A program made the translations under genes and the position numbers. Below, one piece after another: positions 18,040 through 27,015 of a stretch of DNA of 64,000 nt. Below the pieces are notes generated by a model. It searched no databases. It saw only the letters and a list, made by a program, of their open reading frames with translations, and was not told the DNA's origin. Source of the stretch: Candidatus Heimdallarchaeota archaeon (lineage in GTDB: Archaea > Asgardarchaeota > Heimdallarchaeia > Heimdallarchaeales > Kariarchaeaceae); NCBI GenBank assembly GCA_030149205.1, contig JASBSB010000001.1, forward strand, positions 457,142-521,141, read 5' to 3'. Each line of letters starts with the position of its first letter. Positions within the stretch are counted from its first letter, which is position 1.

Positions 18040-19347
18040 CTATTTTACCTCCTTCTGACTGATAAATCTGCTTGATAAGAGAGTCAAAGTTATCAAGCTG
18101 ATGCCTAGGACAGTTTTTATTATAAGATTCCCTTGTGACATTATTGCAGCAACAAAAAACATATTATTGACCTCTGAAATTTTGAGCTCCCACATTAAAA
18201 ACAAAGAGAAAATAACCATAAAATAGATCTTCAAATTATCTGTGGTTATCAAGTAAAGCAAGAATACAATAGAGATGATTATCCAAACCTCTAAGAGATG
18301 CAGATAAACAAATACGATCAGATATCCCCAGTTCACTTGAGAGGAATAAATTATTGATTGAAGACTGAAGAGATACATTCCAGTGACGAATCCAACAACA
18401 ATTGAGCCTAGGATAATTATGCCAAGAAAGTTGAGTATGTAATATTTTTGTCTGTCCAGAGGATAGCTCCAAAAAAGTTGTAATGTTTCTGTGTTCATCC
18501 ACCCATAGATTAAATCTACAGAAAGAATCACAATAATCATCACAAATTGATAAAGAAGATTGGATTCATTGATTCCCAGGGGGAAAATTCCCTTTAAACT
18601 GAATATATCTCTTATTGAAATTATACTTTGAAAATCTAAGGTCGTGTATAAAATAAGTGTTGAGAGAAAGATTACAAAAACATTATACTTTTTCATTAAA
18701 AATAAATTTATTATTGACATAAAATTATTTGAAATCTGAGAGCTTTTATTAAAATTTTTGGTGTGAATAATTTTCTTCTTGGGACGCAAGTAAGACAATG
18801 GAATCATACTAATTAAGAAAAAGATTGCAAATACAAGTGAGAATCTATTGACCCCGTCATTTGAAAAATTTCCATTAATCTGAACACTTAAGAAAGCCTC
18901 TACAAAGAAAATTGGGAACAGTGGATATTTTGTTGAGTTCAGGGCATCTGGTGTGTAGGTCATTGATTTATTGTAATAATACTCTAGGGTCAATAGAGTT
19001 GAGCTAGTGAAATGTTGAGAAATTTCATACGTAACATTCTTGAATTTTTTGATCTGTGTAAAATTCGATGGGTCTGAAATAGTGTAATTATTCAGTACGA
19101 CATTTGAGTTCAGGACTGTCTGATCCATTCTATCCTCTGTAATCAATATCCCCATAGTGAAATTTGTTTTCAAGAAGAGTTTGAAGTGTTGGTTAGGATA
19201 TATCTGATAATTTTTTATAAAATGAAATGAACTCGAGACATAATAATTCTGAGGAGCAGAATAGTGTGTGGTTGGAACGTGAACTAAACCACTAAGGGAA
19301 ATAAAAAAGACCAACGTCGCAAGAAGTACGACAGAAATAAGTTTCAT
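18040..19347 (-). CDS. ABC-type transport membrane protein, 435 aa
   Basis: The architecture mirrors the next gene: an N-terminal membrane segment (LISVVLLATLVFFISLSGLV), a roughly 130-residue extracellular domain with several N-x-S/T sequons, a second segment near residue 170, and a C-terminal block of about six helices. The start ATG overlaps the end of the ATPase gene by 4 bp, so translation is coupled. It likely pairs with the downstream permease. No family beyond ABC-2-like can be named. Confidence 0.7.
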   Translation of the reverse strand: MKLISVVLLATLVFFISLSGLVHVPTTHYSAPQNYYVSSSFHFIKNYQIYPNQHFKLFLKTNFTMGILITEDRMDQTVLNSNVVLNNYTISDPSNFTQIKKFKNVTYEISQHFTSSTLLTLEYYYNKSMTYTPDALNSTKYPLFPIFFVEAFLSVQINGNFSNDGVNRFSLVFAIFFLISMIPLSYLRPKKKIIHTKNFNKSSQISNNFMSIINLFLMKKYNVFVIFLSTLILYTTLDFQSIISIRDIFSLKGIFPLGINESNLLYQFVMIIVILSVDLIYGWMNTETLQLFWSYPLDRQKYYILNFLGIIILGSIVVGFVTGMYLFSLQSIIYSSQVNWGYLIVFVYLHLLEVWIIISIVFLLYLITTDNLKIYFMVIFSLFLMWELKISEVNNMFFVAAIMSQGNLIIKTVLGISLITLTLLSSRFISQKEVK

Positions 19348-20246
19348 CTCTTCTCACCTGTTACTTCTAAAAACTTCTGCTCTAACAAGCTTCGGTAGGG
19401 TATCAATACTACCCCTTGGGGGAGTAATGCCTTAATCTTCTCAAACTCCCTCTTATCCGAAACCTTGATGACTGTCTCGTTAGTATTTGTACTTAAAACT
19501 TGAACAGAGGTATTCTGAAGAACCTCATTGAGGTTCAATGGGTTTATTCCACGTAAGGTGTATTCAAGTGAGAATTCTGATTTAAGCAGGTTCAAAATTT
19601 GATCTTGGTAGACAATTCTTCCCTCATGTAATATGGCCACAGAATCACAGAATCTCTCCAGATCATTCAAGATGTGACTCATAATGATAACCTGAATCCC
19701 AAACTGTTTAGAGATATCTTTTAGAAATTCAAAGACATGAATCCTTGATTTTACATCGAGATTTGCTGTGGGTTCATCCAAAAATATTACATCAGGAATG
19801 CCAATTATGGCCTGAGCAAGTCCAAAACGCTGTTTTAATCCTGCGGAGAGGTTATTAACCATTTCCTCTCGTCGATCCAATAAATCAAGCTTCTCGAGAA
19901 TATAATCCACTTGACCTGTTGACTCAGACTCAGAGAGTCCACGAATTGTACCAACCCATTTGAGATAGTCAATAACACGAGCCCAAGAAGGGAATCGCGG
20001 ATTTTCAAACAAGACACCTACCTGTTGTAAGACTCCCTGTTTGTTCTTCAGAACAGAAGATCCATTAATTGTGATATCACCCTTAGTGGGAATCAACAAT
20101 CCTAAACTTAGCTTGAGAAAAGTTGACTTACCTGCGCCATTAATGCCAATCAATCCAGTAAATGAGTCAGAAAGCTCAAGATTAAAATCTTTAAAAACTG
20201 GTGTCTCTTTAATATAACTATAATCTAATTTTTTAGCTAGAATCAA
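19344..20246 (-). CDS. ABC transporter ATP-binding protein, about 300 aa
   Basis: A single nucleotide-binding domain with Walker A GINGAGKST, Q-loop near VGVLFENPRF, signature NLSAGLKQRFG, Walker B VIFLDEPT and switch His in IIMSHIL. The last 80 residues form the regulatory extension typical of CcmA/NatA-type exporters. I place the start at TTG 20246 (ILAKKLDYSY...) because a TATA box sits 27 bp upstream, which suits a leaderless mRNA; a longer TTG start at 20261 is possible. It is first in an operon with two membrane proteins. Such systems often export drugs, peptides or lipids, but the substrate is not known. Confidence 0.88.
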   Translation of the reverse strand: MILAKKLDYSYIKETPVFKDFNLELSDSFTGLIGINGAGKSTFLKLSLGLLIPTKGDITINGSSVLKNKQGVLQQVGVLFENPRFPSWARVIDYLKWVGTIRGLSESESTGQVDYILEKLDLLDRREEMVNNLSAGLKQRFGLAQAIIGIPDVIFLDEPTANLDVKSRIHVFEFLKDISKQFGIQVIIMSHILNDLERFCDSVAILHEGRIVYQDQILNLLKSEFSLEYTLRGINPLNLNEVLQNTSVQVLSTNTNETVIKVSDKREFEKIKALLPQGVVLIPYRSLLEQKFLEVTGEKR

Positions 20247-20268
20247 TACCAGAAGTAACAATTATTGC

Positions 20269-20277
20269 CTTATAAGT
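20269..20277 (-). promoter_or_regulatory. TATA box of the ABC exporter operon
   Basis: On the minus strand the sequence reads AAAAACTTATAAGG, with the ACTTATAAG core centred about 27 bp before the TTG at 20246. The purine-rich bases just upstream fit a BRE. The spacing implies a transcript that begins at or near the start codon. Confidence 0.6.
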
Positions 20278-20720
20278 TTTTGCGATTATTGTCGTGTATA
20301 ATACATATTTTTTTAAGCTTGTTATATAGTGGAGTAAGGGTCTTTGGATTTATTTTATTACTGAACCATAAAAATTTGGTTTAAAAATCTTAACAATTTA
20401 AGCTCTACTTTTATTTTTTTAAAGCTTATCATTAGATTTGAAATATATTTGAAAGGTGACAAAAATTACTTATAAATAAAAATGAAATTATAAATATAAT
20501 TCACTCCAATAAAACTAAATAGGGGACAACACCTAATATCAATTTCTACTGAAAAAAAATTACACTCTTAATTCGGTAAATAAATGGTAACTTTAGATAT
20601 ATTTATTATTACTAAACTTATTTTTACATACCTTATTGTTTAATTTTTTAATAATTTAAACCTATAGATTCAAATTGTTCCATAACATCCCTATAAACAA
20701 AAATTATTTTTAATGTATTA
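20278..20720. other. Intergenic DNA, extremely AT-rich
   Basis: About 440 bases between divergent genes, with long A/T runs and no open frame. It holds promoters at both edges. No RNA gene or repeat is seen in the middle. Confidence 0.5.
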
Positions 20721-20730
20721 ATAGAAAAAT

Positions 20731-20740
20731 TTTTATATAA
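20731..20740 (+). promoter_or_regulatory. TATA box of the secreted-protein gene
   Basis: TTTTATATAA is centred about 28 bp before the ATG at 20763. The spacing favours that ATG over the in-frame TTG at 20748, with a leaderless message. Confidence 0.55.
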
Positions 20741-20762
20741 TATTACGTTGTATTACTTTACT

Positions 20763-21443
20763 ATGAGGATACATAGATCAAAATTAAAAATTTCTTTGCT
20801 TGGATTTTTAATGGTGTTTTCATTAATAACTCAAGTAAGCGGGGGTTATTACCTTTGGGTAAGAATTGGGTCAGACACAGTAAAAACAGGTATGTTTGAT
20901 CCTTCACCTGCCAGAACAAACACATATGGCTATACAGAAACGCTTGTTTCTGACCCAAGTTATCTTAGGATAAAAACATGGACTAATCTTCCAGGAGAGT
21001 ACTCTTGGGCTAAGTTTACATATGATACAGGAAGAAATGATGCAGGAGGGGCTGTGACTCAGGGGAATGGGCAAGCTCAAGCATTCATTTATTGGACATT
21101 AACCGGACATTTAGATTCAAATAGTGACCCAAATTCTTTTATGAAATTTACTTACAATTTATTTTATCTTTCAGGCTCTACAGTTCACATTGTAGGGACA
21201 TCGGAATATAAATATACCACAGCTCATGACTATATTTCTGAGTCAGTTACTCACTCTGTTTCTTCTAGCAGCATAGTGTATTCTGGTATAAAATTATATG
21301 TACTAATTACATTTGAATTAAGTTCACATGCAGATTGGAATCAATGGAATCAACTTAGTGACTTTTATAATGGTGGAAATCATATGGCACTAAGTAGTGT
21401 TGTTTACGAACAATATCTTTACTTCAATTATAAATACATTTGA
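20763..21443 (+). CDS. Secreted hypothetical protein, 226 aa
   Basis: No known family. A clear signal peptide opens it: basic RIHRSKLK, then ISLLGFLMVFSLITQVSG. The mature part is rich in Ser, Thr, Tyr and Trp and looks like a soluble beta-sandwich. No membrane anchor is visible, so the protein is probably released or bound non-covalently to the cell surface. The start at 20763 is chosen from the TATA spacing. Its 3' end has a decayed partial copy just downstream (21463-21534), so a tandem duplication has occurred here. Confidence 0.6.
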   Translation: MRIHRSKLKISLLGFLMVFSLITQVSGGYYLWVRIGSDTVKTGMFDPSPARTNTYGYTETLVSDPSYLRIKTWTNLPGEYSWAKFTYDTGRNDAGGAVTQGNGQAQAFIYWTLTGHLDSNSDPNSFMKFTYNLFYLSGSTVHIVGTSEYKYTTAHDYISESVTHSVSSSSIVYSGIKLYVLITFELSSHADWNQWNQLSDFYNGGNHMALSSVVYEQYLYFNYKYI

Positions 21444-21462
21444 TTTAGGTTCTCCGTCATTT

Positions 21463-21534
21463 TGGAATTAACTTACTGACTTTTATAATGGAGAAAATCA
21501 TATGGTACTAAGTAATGTTCTTTACAAACAATAT
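21463..21534 (+). repeat. Decayed tandem copy of the 3' end of the secreted-protein gene
   Basis: Bases 21463-21534 match 21345-21416, inside the secreted-protein gene, with about 8 differences in 72, at an offset of 118. The shared core includes GACTTTTATAATGG and AAATCATATGG. The copy is outside the reading frame's end and ends in stops, so it is a remnant of a partial duplication rather than coding DNA. Confidence 0.8.
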
Positions 21535-21763
21535 GCATATTAGTAATAAAATCATATTACTCATATAAAAGTTTTAGAATATATTTATTTTTTTTCAATC
21601 TATATTTGTGGATATTAAACAGTAATAGATTAAAGGATATTTCCCAGAAATAGTAAAGAGATTATATATAACAAGGATTAACGAGTTCCTCGTACTCCAC
21701 AACCCTAAAGATATGTTTAGTGCGAAAAATACGCAGTGTCAGGAAAAACTTGAGAGTTCAGTT

Positions 21764-22762
21764 CTAATCAAATGAAATCAGGTCAAGGAGTTTGATGAAT
21801 TTGGTTTTGGTTTCTGAGTCTGGGTATTTGTCAATCACAGTTAAGCATTGAGTTTTATATTCAAGACATCGTTCTTTGGTCCTCCTTGTCCCTCCAGAGC
21901 GTATAAGAATATCTCGGATTAATTCTGGGTCGATTTCCTCATTTTTCAGATAAAACCGTTGTAAAATGTCTTTATCCTCTGGGTTAGCATGTTTAAAAGC
22001 TTCAACTGTGATTAATGATTGAAATCTGTTTGTTATATCACTGTCAGGTTTCTTTCCAAGGTCGTCGAAAGTCCCCTCAATAGCCAAAAAATCATCACGA
22101 AGCTGGTATGCAGTACCGAAATCCTCACCGAGTTGAGTCATTTCATTGACAACCTCCAAATCATCTGTTGCCATTAATGCACCTGATCTAGCAGCAGATA
22201 AAAAGAGAGAACTGGTTTTTCTCTTCAAAATTTCCATCACAAATTCCTCAGAAATCATTTGATTTGATTGTAAATCTTTCGACAGAAATAACGCTGAAGA
22301 GAGCTGAGAAGCAGCTTTGCCAACAGTTCTGACAACCTCGGCATTTTTGGTTCGTGTTGCCAGATCAAATACGAACGCAGACAAATTGTAGGCAATTGAC
22401 AATGCTGCGAAGGTTCCATGCTTGACGAAAAATGAAAGATCTCCTCTTCTTAGTTCATCTTTATCGAAGATATCATCTACAATCAAGGATGCATTATGTG
22501 CTATTTCAATGGAAGCAAGAATGGGAAAAAGTTTTCTAAGGGGTGCATCGTCCCCTGCAATTAATCGGTAAGTATAGATTGAAACCAAGGGTCGAAGTTT
22601 TTTGCCCTTTCGACTAAAATATGGTGCAATCATCTTTCCAATAACAGAATCACCGTATTCTTCATCAATTATCTCATGTAAGGCTTGAATAATCTCATCT
22701 CTATCCTCATTAAATGAATCTCCCTTGGGAGTTGAGTCTTTAATTTTCTCTGATGATTGCAT
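21764..22762 (-). CDS. idsA: Polyprenyl (geranylgeranyl-type) diphosphate synthase, 332 aa
   Basis: A trans-isoprenyl diphosphate synthase that extends allylic diphosphates with isopentenyl diphosphate, supplying chains for ether lipids. The substrate-binding region GKKLRPLVSIYTYRL (residues 54-68) precedes the first Asp-rich motif in LIVDDIFDKDELRRG. The second motif is QLRDDFLAIEG, where the last Asp of DDxxD is Ala. It lies about 100 bp after nuoN on the same strand but has no functional tie to it. Chain length cannot be read securely; geranylgeranyl is the likely product in an archaeon. Confidence 0.85.
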   Translation of the reverse strand: MQSSEKIKDSTPKGDSFNEDRDEIIQALHEIIDEEYGDSVIGKMIAPYFSRKGKKLRPLVSIYTYRLIAGDDAPLRKLFPILASIEIAHNASLIVDDIFDKDELRRGDLSFFVKHGTFAALSIAYNLSAFVFDLATRTKNAEVVRTVGKAASQLSSALFLSKDLQSNQMISEEFVMEILKRKTSSLFLSAARSGALMATDDLEVVNEMTQLGEDFGTAYQLRDDFLAIEGTFDDLGKKPDSDITNRFQSLITVEAFKHANPEDKDILQRFYLKNEEIDPELIRDILIRSGGTRRTKERCLEYKTQCLTVIDKYPDSETKTKFIKLLDLISFD

Positions 22763-22863
22763 TATCCTTAGTATTTATGGGTATTTTACACATATAAAAC
22801 ATAGGTTAATATCATTATAAATTGAAAGAAAAGTACTTTTTCAGTATAAATTATTAAAAGATT

Positions 22864-24324
22864 TTATTGAAATAAGGTTGTAATGATTGTACTCGGTGTG
22901 AGTGCAAAAAATATGAGGGGAAAAGCTAAGGTGATCAGAGCTAAAATTGCTAATACAACCTTTGCAGGGGTAGATGGTAACACCTCAATATCATTGGTTG
23001 GATCTCTGGTGATGATCCAAATAAATCGACCATAGTAATAGACAGAGATCGCACTTCCAATCACTAATGCTACCGCAGTAATTAGCCCAATCGATGTGTT
23101 CGTGCTAACCACCGCAGTTACCAAAAAGAATTTTCCAACAAAACCTGCAGTCGGAGGTATGCCAATTAAGGAGAATAAAAAGATCACGAGTGACCAACCC
23201 ACAACCTTGTCTTTCTTAATAAGCCCTCTAAAGTTCTCAATATGGTCATTCCCAAAGGAGTTCATAACAATTAACACTCCAATTACGAGTCCACCCTTCA
23301 TAATCACGTTGGCAATCATGTGAGTCATCGCTGCAAACAATGCAAATCCACGCAATTCAGGGGTTGTGGCCTCTGCATAAGCAACCAAGGCAACCGCGAT
23401 GTACCCTGCATGCGCGATTGAAGAGTAAGCCATCAACCTCATTATTCTATTTTGAATTGAAGCAATTGCATTCCCAAACAGCATAGAAAGGATAGCAAGG
23501 GTGGCGATCATCGGCCCCCAAACCCCTACACTTCCAATCAATGCAAACATGAAAACCTGGAACGCAAATGTAAAGGCCATCTTTTTAGACCCTACTGCTA
23601 GATAATTTACAACAGTGACAGGTGCACCGGTATAAATATCACTCACCCACCAGTGAAAGGGAATTAAAGCCAGCTTAAATGCGATTCCTCCTACAAGTAT
23701 GAGTATACCGAGGTTATAGAAATTTGAACCATTTGTTAAGATTAGAGCATCATAAGATAAAGAACCAGTTGCTCCATAAATTAATGAGATTCCATATATT
23801 ATCAACCCAGAAGATAGAGCGCCTAGGATCACCAGTTTCATAGCAGCCTCTGTAGCCTCTCTACTTCTCTTGTAATATGCCACCATAGCATATATTGGAA
23901 TTGTCATTAATTCAAATCCTACGTATAGGGGGATATAATTGGCAGAACTTGCTATTACCACCCCTCCCATATTGGAAAGGAGAAGTAATGAACCAAATAT
24001 ACCAAGGTCTTTTTGTACTCTGAAATCCATAGCTGCAGAGAAAACAACAAGAAGTGAAGCGGAAAGTCCAATTATGGCAAAGATCTGATAAAAGGGATTA
24101 AACTTGAATCCAGGTACTATTGTTATCGATGTCATAGAACCTGGTGATAAAGCAACTGCCACTATTGTGAGGATGAGAGTTGAAAATACAGTGATTATGA
24201 AAAATCTCCTGTTAGTATCTGCTTTCTTAGTCACGATATCACCAAGTAAGGAGACAGTAACTCCAATAAGTAATATAATACTTGGAGAGAAAGCTTTGAA
24301 GAGTTCGGTTATTGCAATAGCCAT
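22864..24324 (-). CDS. nuoN: NADH-quinone-oxidoreductase-like subunit N (antiporter-like), 486 aa
   Basis: A proton-pumping membrane subunit of a complex I-like enzyme, with 14 or so helices. Conserved charged sites are VGFELMTIPIYAM (helix 5 Glu), FKLALIPFHWWVSDIY (helix 7 Lys) and YLAVGSKKMAF (helix 8 Lys). I choose the ATG at 24324; a GTG codon precedes it at 24327, and a strong GGAGG ribosome-binding site lies upstream within the tail of nuoM. The gene starts 14 bp after the nuoM stop, so they are one operon. Confidence 0.92.
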   Translation of the reverse strand: MAIAITELFKAFSPSIILLIGVTVSLLGDIVTKKADTNRRFFIITVFSTLILTIVAVALSPGSMTSITIVPGFKFNPFYQIFAIIGLSASLLVVFSAAMDFRVQKDLGIFGSLLLLSNMGGVVIASSANYIPLYVGFELMTIPIYAMVAYYKRSREATEAAMKLVILGALSSGLIIYGISLIYGATGSLSYDALILTNGSNFYNLGILILVGGIAFKLALIPFHWWVSDIYTGAPVTVVNYLAVGSKKMAFTFAFQVFMFALIGSVGVWGPMIATLAILSMLFGNAIASIQNRIMRLMAYSSIAHAGYIAVALVAYAEATTPELRGFALFAAMTHMIANVIMKGGLVIGVLIVMNSFGNDHIENFRGLIKKDKVVGWSLVIFLFSLIGIPPTAGFVGKFFLVTAVVSTNTSIGLITAVALVIGSAISVYYYGRFIWIITRDPTNDIEVLPSTPAKVVLAILALITLAFPLIFFALTPSTIITTLFQ

Positions 24325-24337
24325 CACTAAATCCTCC

Positions 24338-25891
24338 TTACGGGAAGAAGTTCAACTTAACCCACTGATCGAAGATTTTTTGGATGATTCCAGGGAGTAC
24401 ACCGAAGAGCAGTGCAAGAAGTGCTAAAACAAAAACAGGTCCACTTTCCCACCATTTTGCATCTTCTGCATTCTCTAACTCTTCTGTAACAGTCCCGAAG
24501 GCTACTCTTCTAACTGCCCAGAGATAATAACTTGCAGTGACAATTATTGATAAGAGAGCGATTATAGGAATCCAAACCCAACTTGGCTGTATGAACAATT
24601 GTGAGGTAAACAGGGATGAAAATCCAAGGAATTCTGCAACGAAGCCCGCTAAACCTGGAAGACCGGCTGAAGCAAAGGTTAAAAAGACATAGAGAGCTGT
24701 AAGAAATGGTAACTTGTGACCAAGACCCCCAACAATGTCCATATTTCTTGTGTGGTTTTTGGTATGGTGTTCCACTATACCTGCAACTAAAAACAGACCT
24801 GGAGATATTAATCCATGAGCTATCATCATAAACAAGGCTGCATTCAAACCTAAACTATTGAAAGCTGCAAGACCAAGTAAGACTATTCCCATGTGAGAGA
24901 TGGAAGAATATGCAATCATTTTCTTCAAGTCTGTCTGTCTTAAAGCAATAAACGCAGGATAAATCATGGAAACTGCACCTATTACCCCCATGATTATTCT
25001 GCTTGTATCTCCAATTGATGTTGTAAAGAACCCTGTATCAGCAATTAACCAAAAACCAATACGGATCAGTCCATATCCACCCATTTTCAACAATAAACCT
25101 GCCAAAATAGATGATCCGGGAGAAGGCGCTTGCACATGTGCATCGGGTAACCAGGTATGAAATGGTACCTGTGGGAACTTTACTATGAAACCTATAAAGA
25201 CCAACCAGAAGATCAAACTTAATTCATTGACGGATATTTTTCCTGCATTGAAATTGCTTAGAAGGTTTGCCTTGAGTGACACCATATCAAAGGTGTTGTT
25301 TCCGAAGTGATACATGAGTATTAGACCAATCAACATAACCAGTGAGGCTAAATTAGTGTAGATGAAAAATTTAAAAGCAGCATATCTTCTGTTCTCCCCA
25401 CCCCACATTATAATGATAAAGAACATTGGAACAAGAACAATTTCCCAGAAGATGTAAAATAAAAACAGATCAAGTGAGATAAATGTACCAATCAATCCTG
25501 TGAACAGAAATAGATACAAAGCATAGTATATGTCTTCTTTATCGTGAATATAAAAACTTGAGAAAACAGTCACTAAAAACACTACTTGCGATAGCATCAC
25601 CAAAGGCATTGACAAACCATCAACCCCTAGATGATAGTTAATTGTAAGATTTCCTGCGGTAAACCAATTTACGTTAGTTACATAGAGAAATCCTGAGCCG
25701 TCATAACTTGGAAGTCCAAAAGTGAAATCTCTGAACCAAAGTATAAAACTAAGAACAGTGGTAACACTGATTGTTCCCACAGCAGTCCATTTACTGAAGC
25801 TTGTTTTATACCGACCTGCGTAGTATGTTGGAATAGACATTAATGCAGGAAGCCAAAGAATAATATTCAATAAAATTTCTTCAGGTGTCAT
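24338..25891 (-). CDS. nuoM: NADH-quinone-oxidoreductase-like subunit M (antiporter-like), 517 aa
   Basis: The second antiporter-like subunit. It has about 14 helices and the signature sites YIFWEIVLVPMFF (helix 5 Glu) and VKFPQVPFHTWLPDAHVQAP (helix 7 Lys and following loop). LKKMIAYSSISHMGIVLLG is the conserved helix 9-10 region. Length is normal. It is separated from nuoL upstream by an unrelated membrane protein gene, which breaks the usual L-M-N order, and is followed closely by nuoN. Confidence 0.93.
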   Translation of the reverse strand: MTPEEILLNIILWLPALMSIPTYYAGRYKTSFSKWTAVGTISVTTVLSFILWFRDFTFGLPSYDGSGFLYVTNVNWFTAGNLTINYHLGVDGLSMPLVMLSQVVFLVTVFSSFYIHDKEDIYYALYLFLFTGLIGTFISLDLFLFYIFWEIVLVPMFFIIIMWGGENRRYAAFKFFIYTNLASLVMLIGLILMYHFGNNTFDMVSLKANLLSNFNAGKISVNELSLIFWLVFIGFIVKFPQVPFHTWLPDAHVQAPSPGSSILAGLLLKMGGYGLIRIGFWLIADTGFFTTSIGDTSRIIMGVIGAVSMIYPAFIALRQTDLKKMIAYSSISHMGIVLLGLAAFNSLGLNAALFMMIAHGLISPGLFLVAGIVEHHTKNHTRNMDIVGGLGHKLPFLTALYVFLTFASAGLPGLAGFVAEFLGFSSLFTSQLFIQPSWVWIPIIALLSIIVTASYYLWAVRRVAFGTVTEELENAEDAKWWESGPVFVLALLALLFGVLPGIIQKIFDQWVKLNFFP

Positions 25892-26070
25892 ATTGTCAAG
25901 TGGTCATTGAACTGATGTATTTTAAGGAATACGACAGGATTCTTATTTTGAACATAACTTTTTGAAAGAAAAGTTGTCAATAACTTATCGGAGACCAGAG
26001 AATATAGTTATTTTCAGTGTCCCCTCAATCTCCAAATAAACATACAACTAACTCTTGAAATATATAATGT

Positions 26071-26778
26071 TCACTGATTTTTTCTAACGTCTGGATGCTT
26101 CCTTAAGTAATATACTTCATGTGTTATCAATAAAAGGTTAATTGCCAAAAGGACAACCCATTGTGGATATGACCCAATTAGAGAAAAGAGAAAACTTCTT
26201 TCAATACTTGCTACTTCAATTGGGATATTAGGGAATTGATGATCACGGATTGATAAATATGAAAATACTCTTGTGTTGTTTTTTAACAAAAGATAAATCG
26301 AAAAGTAAAGTTCTAATTCCGCCAAACTTGGACCCTTAAAGGTTAGATTAAAAATAGTATATCGGAATTTCAAACTTGTATTCAGCTGATATGGATCAAC
26401 TATCGTTCCTATAGTTTTATCCCTATTGTTCCCTATCTCTACCAAATAACCCCTTCCTATAGAGGACCTGTTATATTCTTTCCAGAAGATTAAACCAGAG
26501 GAAGATATTCCTATTTCTTTGAAATTTAGTGAGGTTTTAGTCAAAGAAATATCAAGTGAAACGAAATAATTGACATGACTTGAAATATAAATGTGATCAG
26601 GGTATATGACCTTAGAAATTATCAGTGTAAAATTTGTGTTATTAACTCTTTTATCAACAAATTTCTCGTGATATTTCGGTTCGAGATTAAGAGTTGGGAC
26701 TGAGATAAGAAAAGCTATTAGAACCAAAATTATGATAATTAATGCTAGATAAATAGATATTATTTGTCTATTATTCAA
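26071..26778 (-). CDS. Hypothetical membrane protein inserted between nuoL and nuoM, 235 aa
   Basis: No known family. It has an N-terminal membrane segment (IISIYLALIIIILVLIAFLI), an extracellular beta-rich domain of about 150 residues with several N-x-S/T sequons, and a C-terminal membrane segment (WVVLLAINLLLITHEVYYL) followed by a basic tail. The topology puts the domain outside the cell. Translation appears to begin at TTG. About 180 bp and 240 bp of non-coding DNA separate it from nuoM and nuoL, so it is probably transcribed on its own and is an insertion rather than a complex I subunit. Confidence 0.55.
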   Translation of the reverse strand: MNNRQIISIYLALIIIILVLIAFLISVPTLNLEPKYHEKFVDKRVNNTNFTLIISKVIYPDHIYISSHVNYFVSLDISLTKTSLNFKEIGISSSGLIFWKEYNRSSIGRGYLVEIGNNRDKTIGTIVDPYQLNTSLKFRYTIFNLTFKGPSLAELELYFSIYLLLKNNTRVFSYLSIRDHQFPNIPIEVASIERSFLFSLIGSYPQWVVLLAINLLLITHEVYYLRKHPDVRKNQ

Positions 26779-27015
26779 TTTTCTGATTTACCTCAATAAA
26801 TTTGTAAGATAACTAATGTATATAAATGTGCTCTAAATAAGATTGGGTCAGTGCTAACCAACCGTCAAACGCTAATTGTGAACATTTAATCATGTGGTTA
26901 ACATTAAAACTGTATCAAATTCTTTTTGGTTCTATTTGAAGATATCCTTCATCAGGTAATTCTGTTAAACATACAAACTTTAAGTTAAATTTTGAGTTAT
27001 TTATAGAAATGTCAT

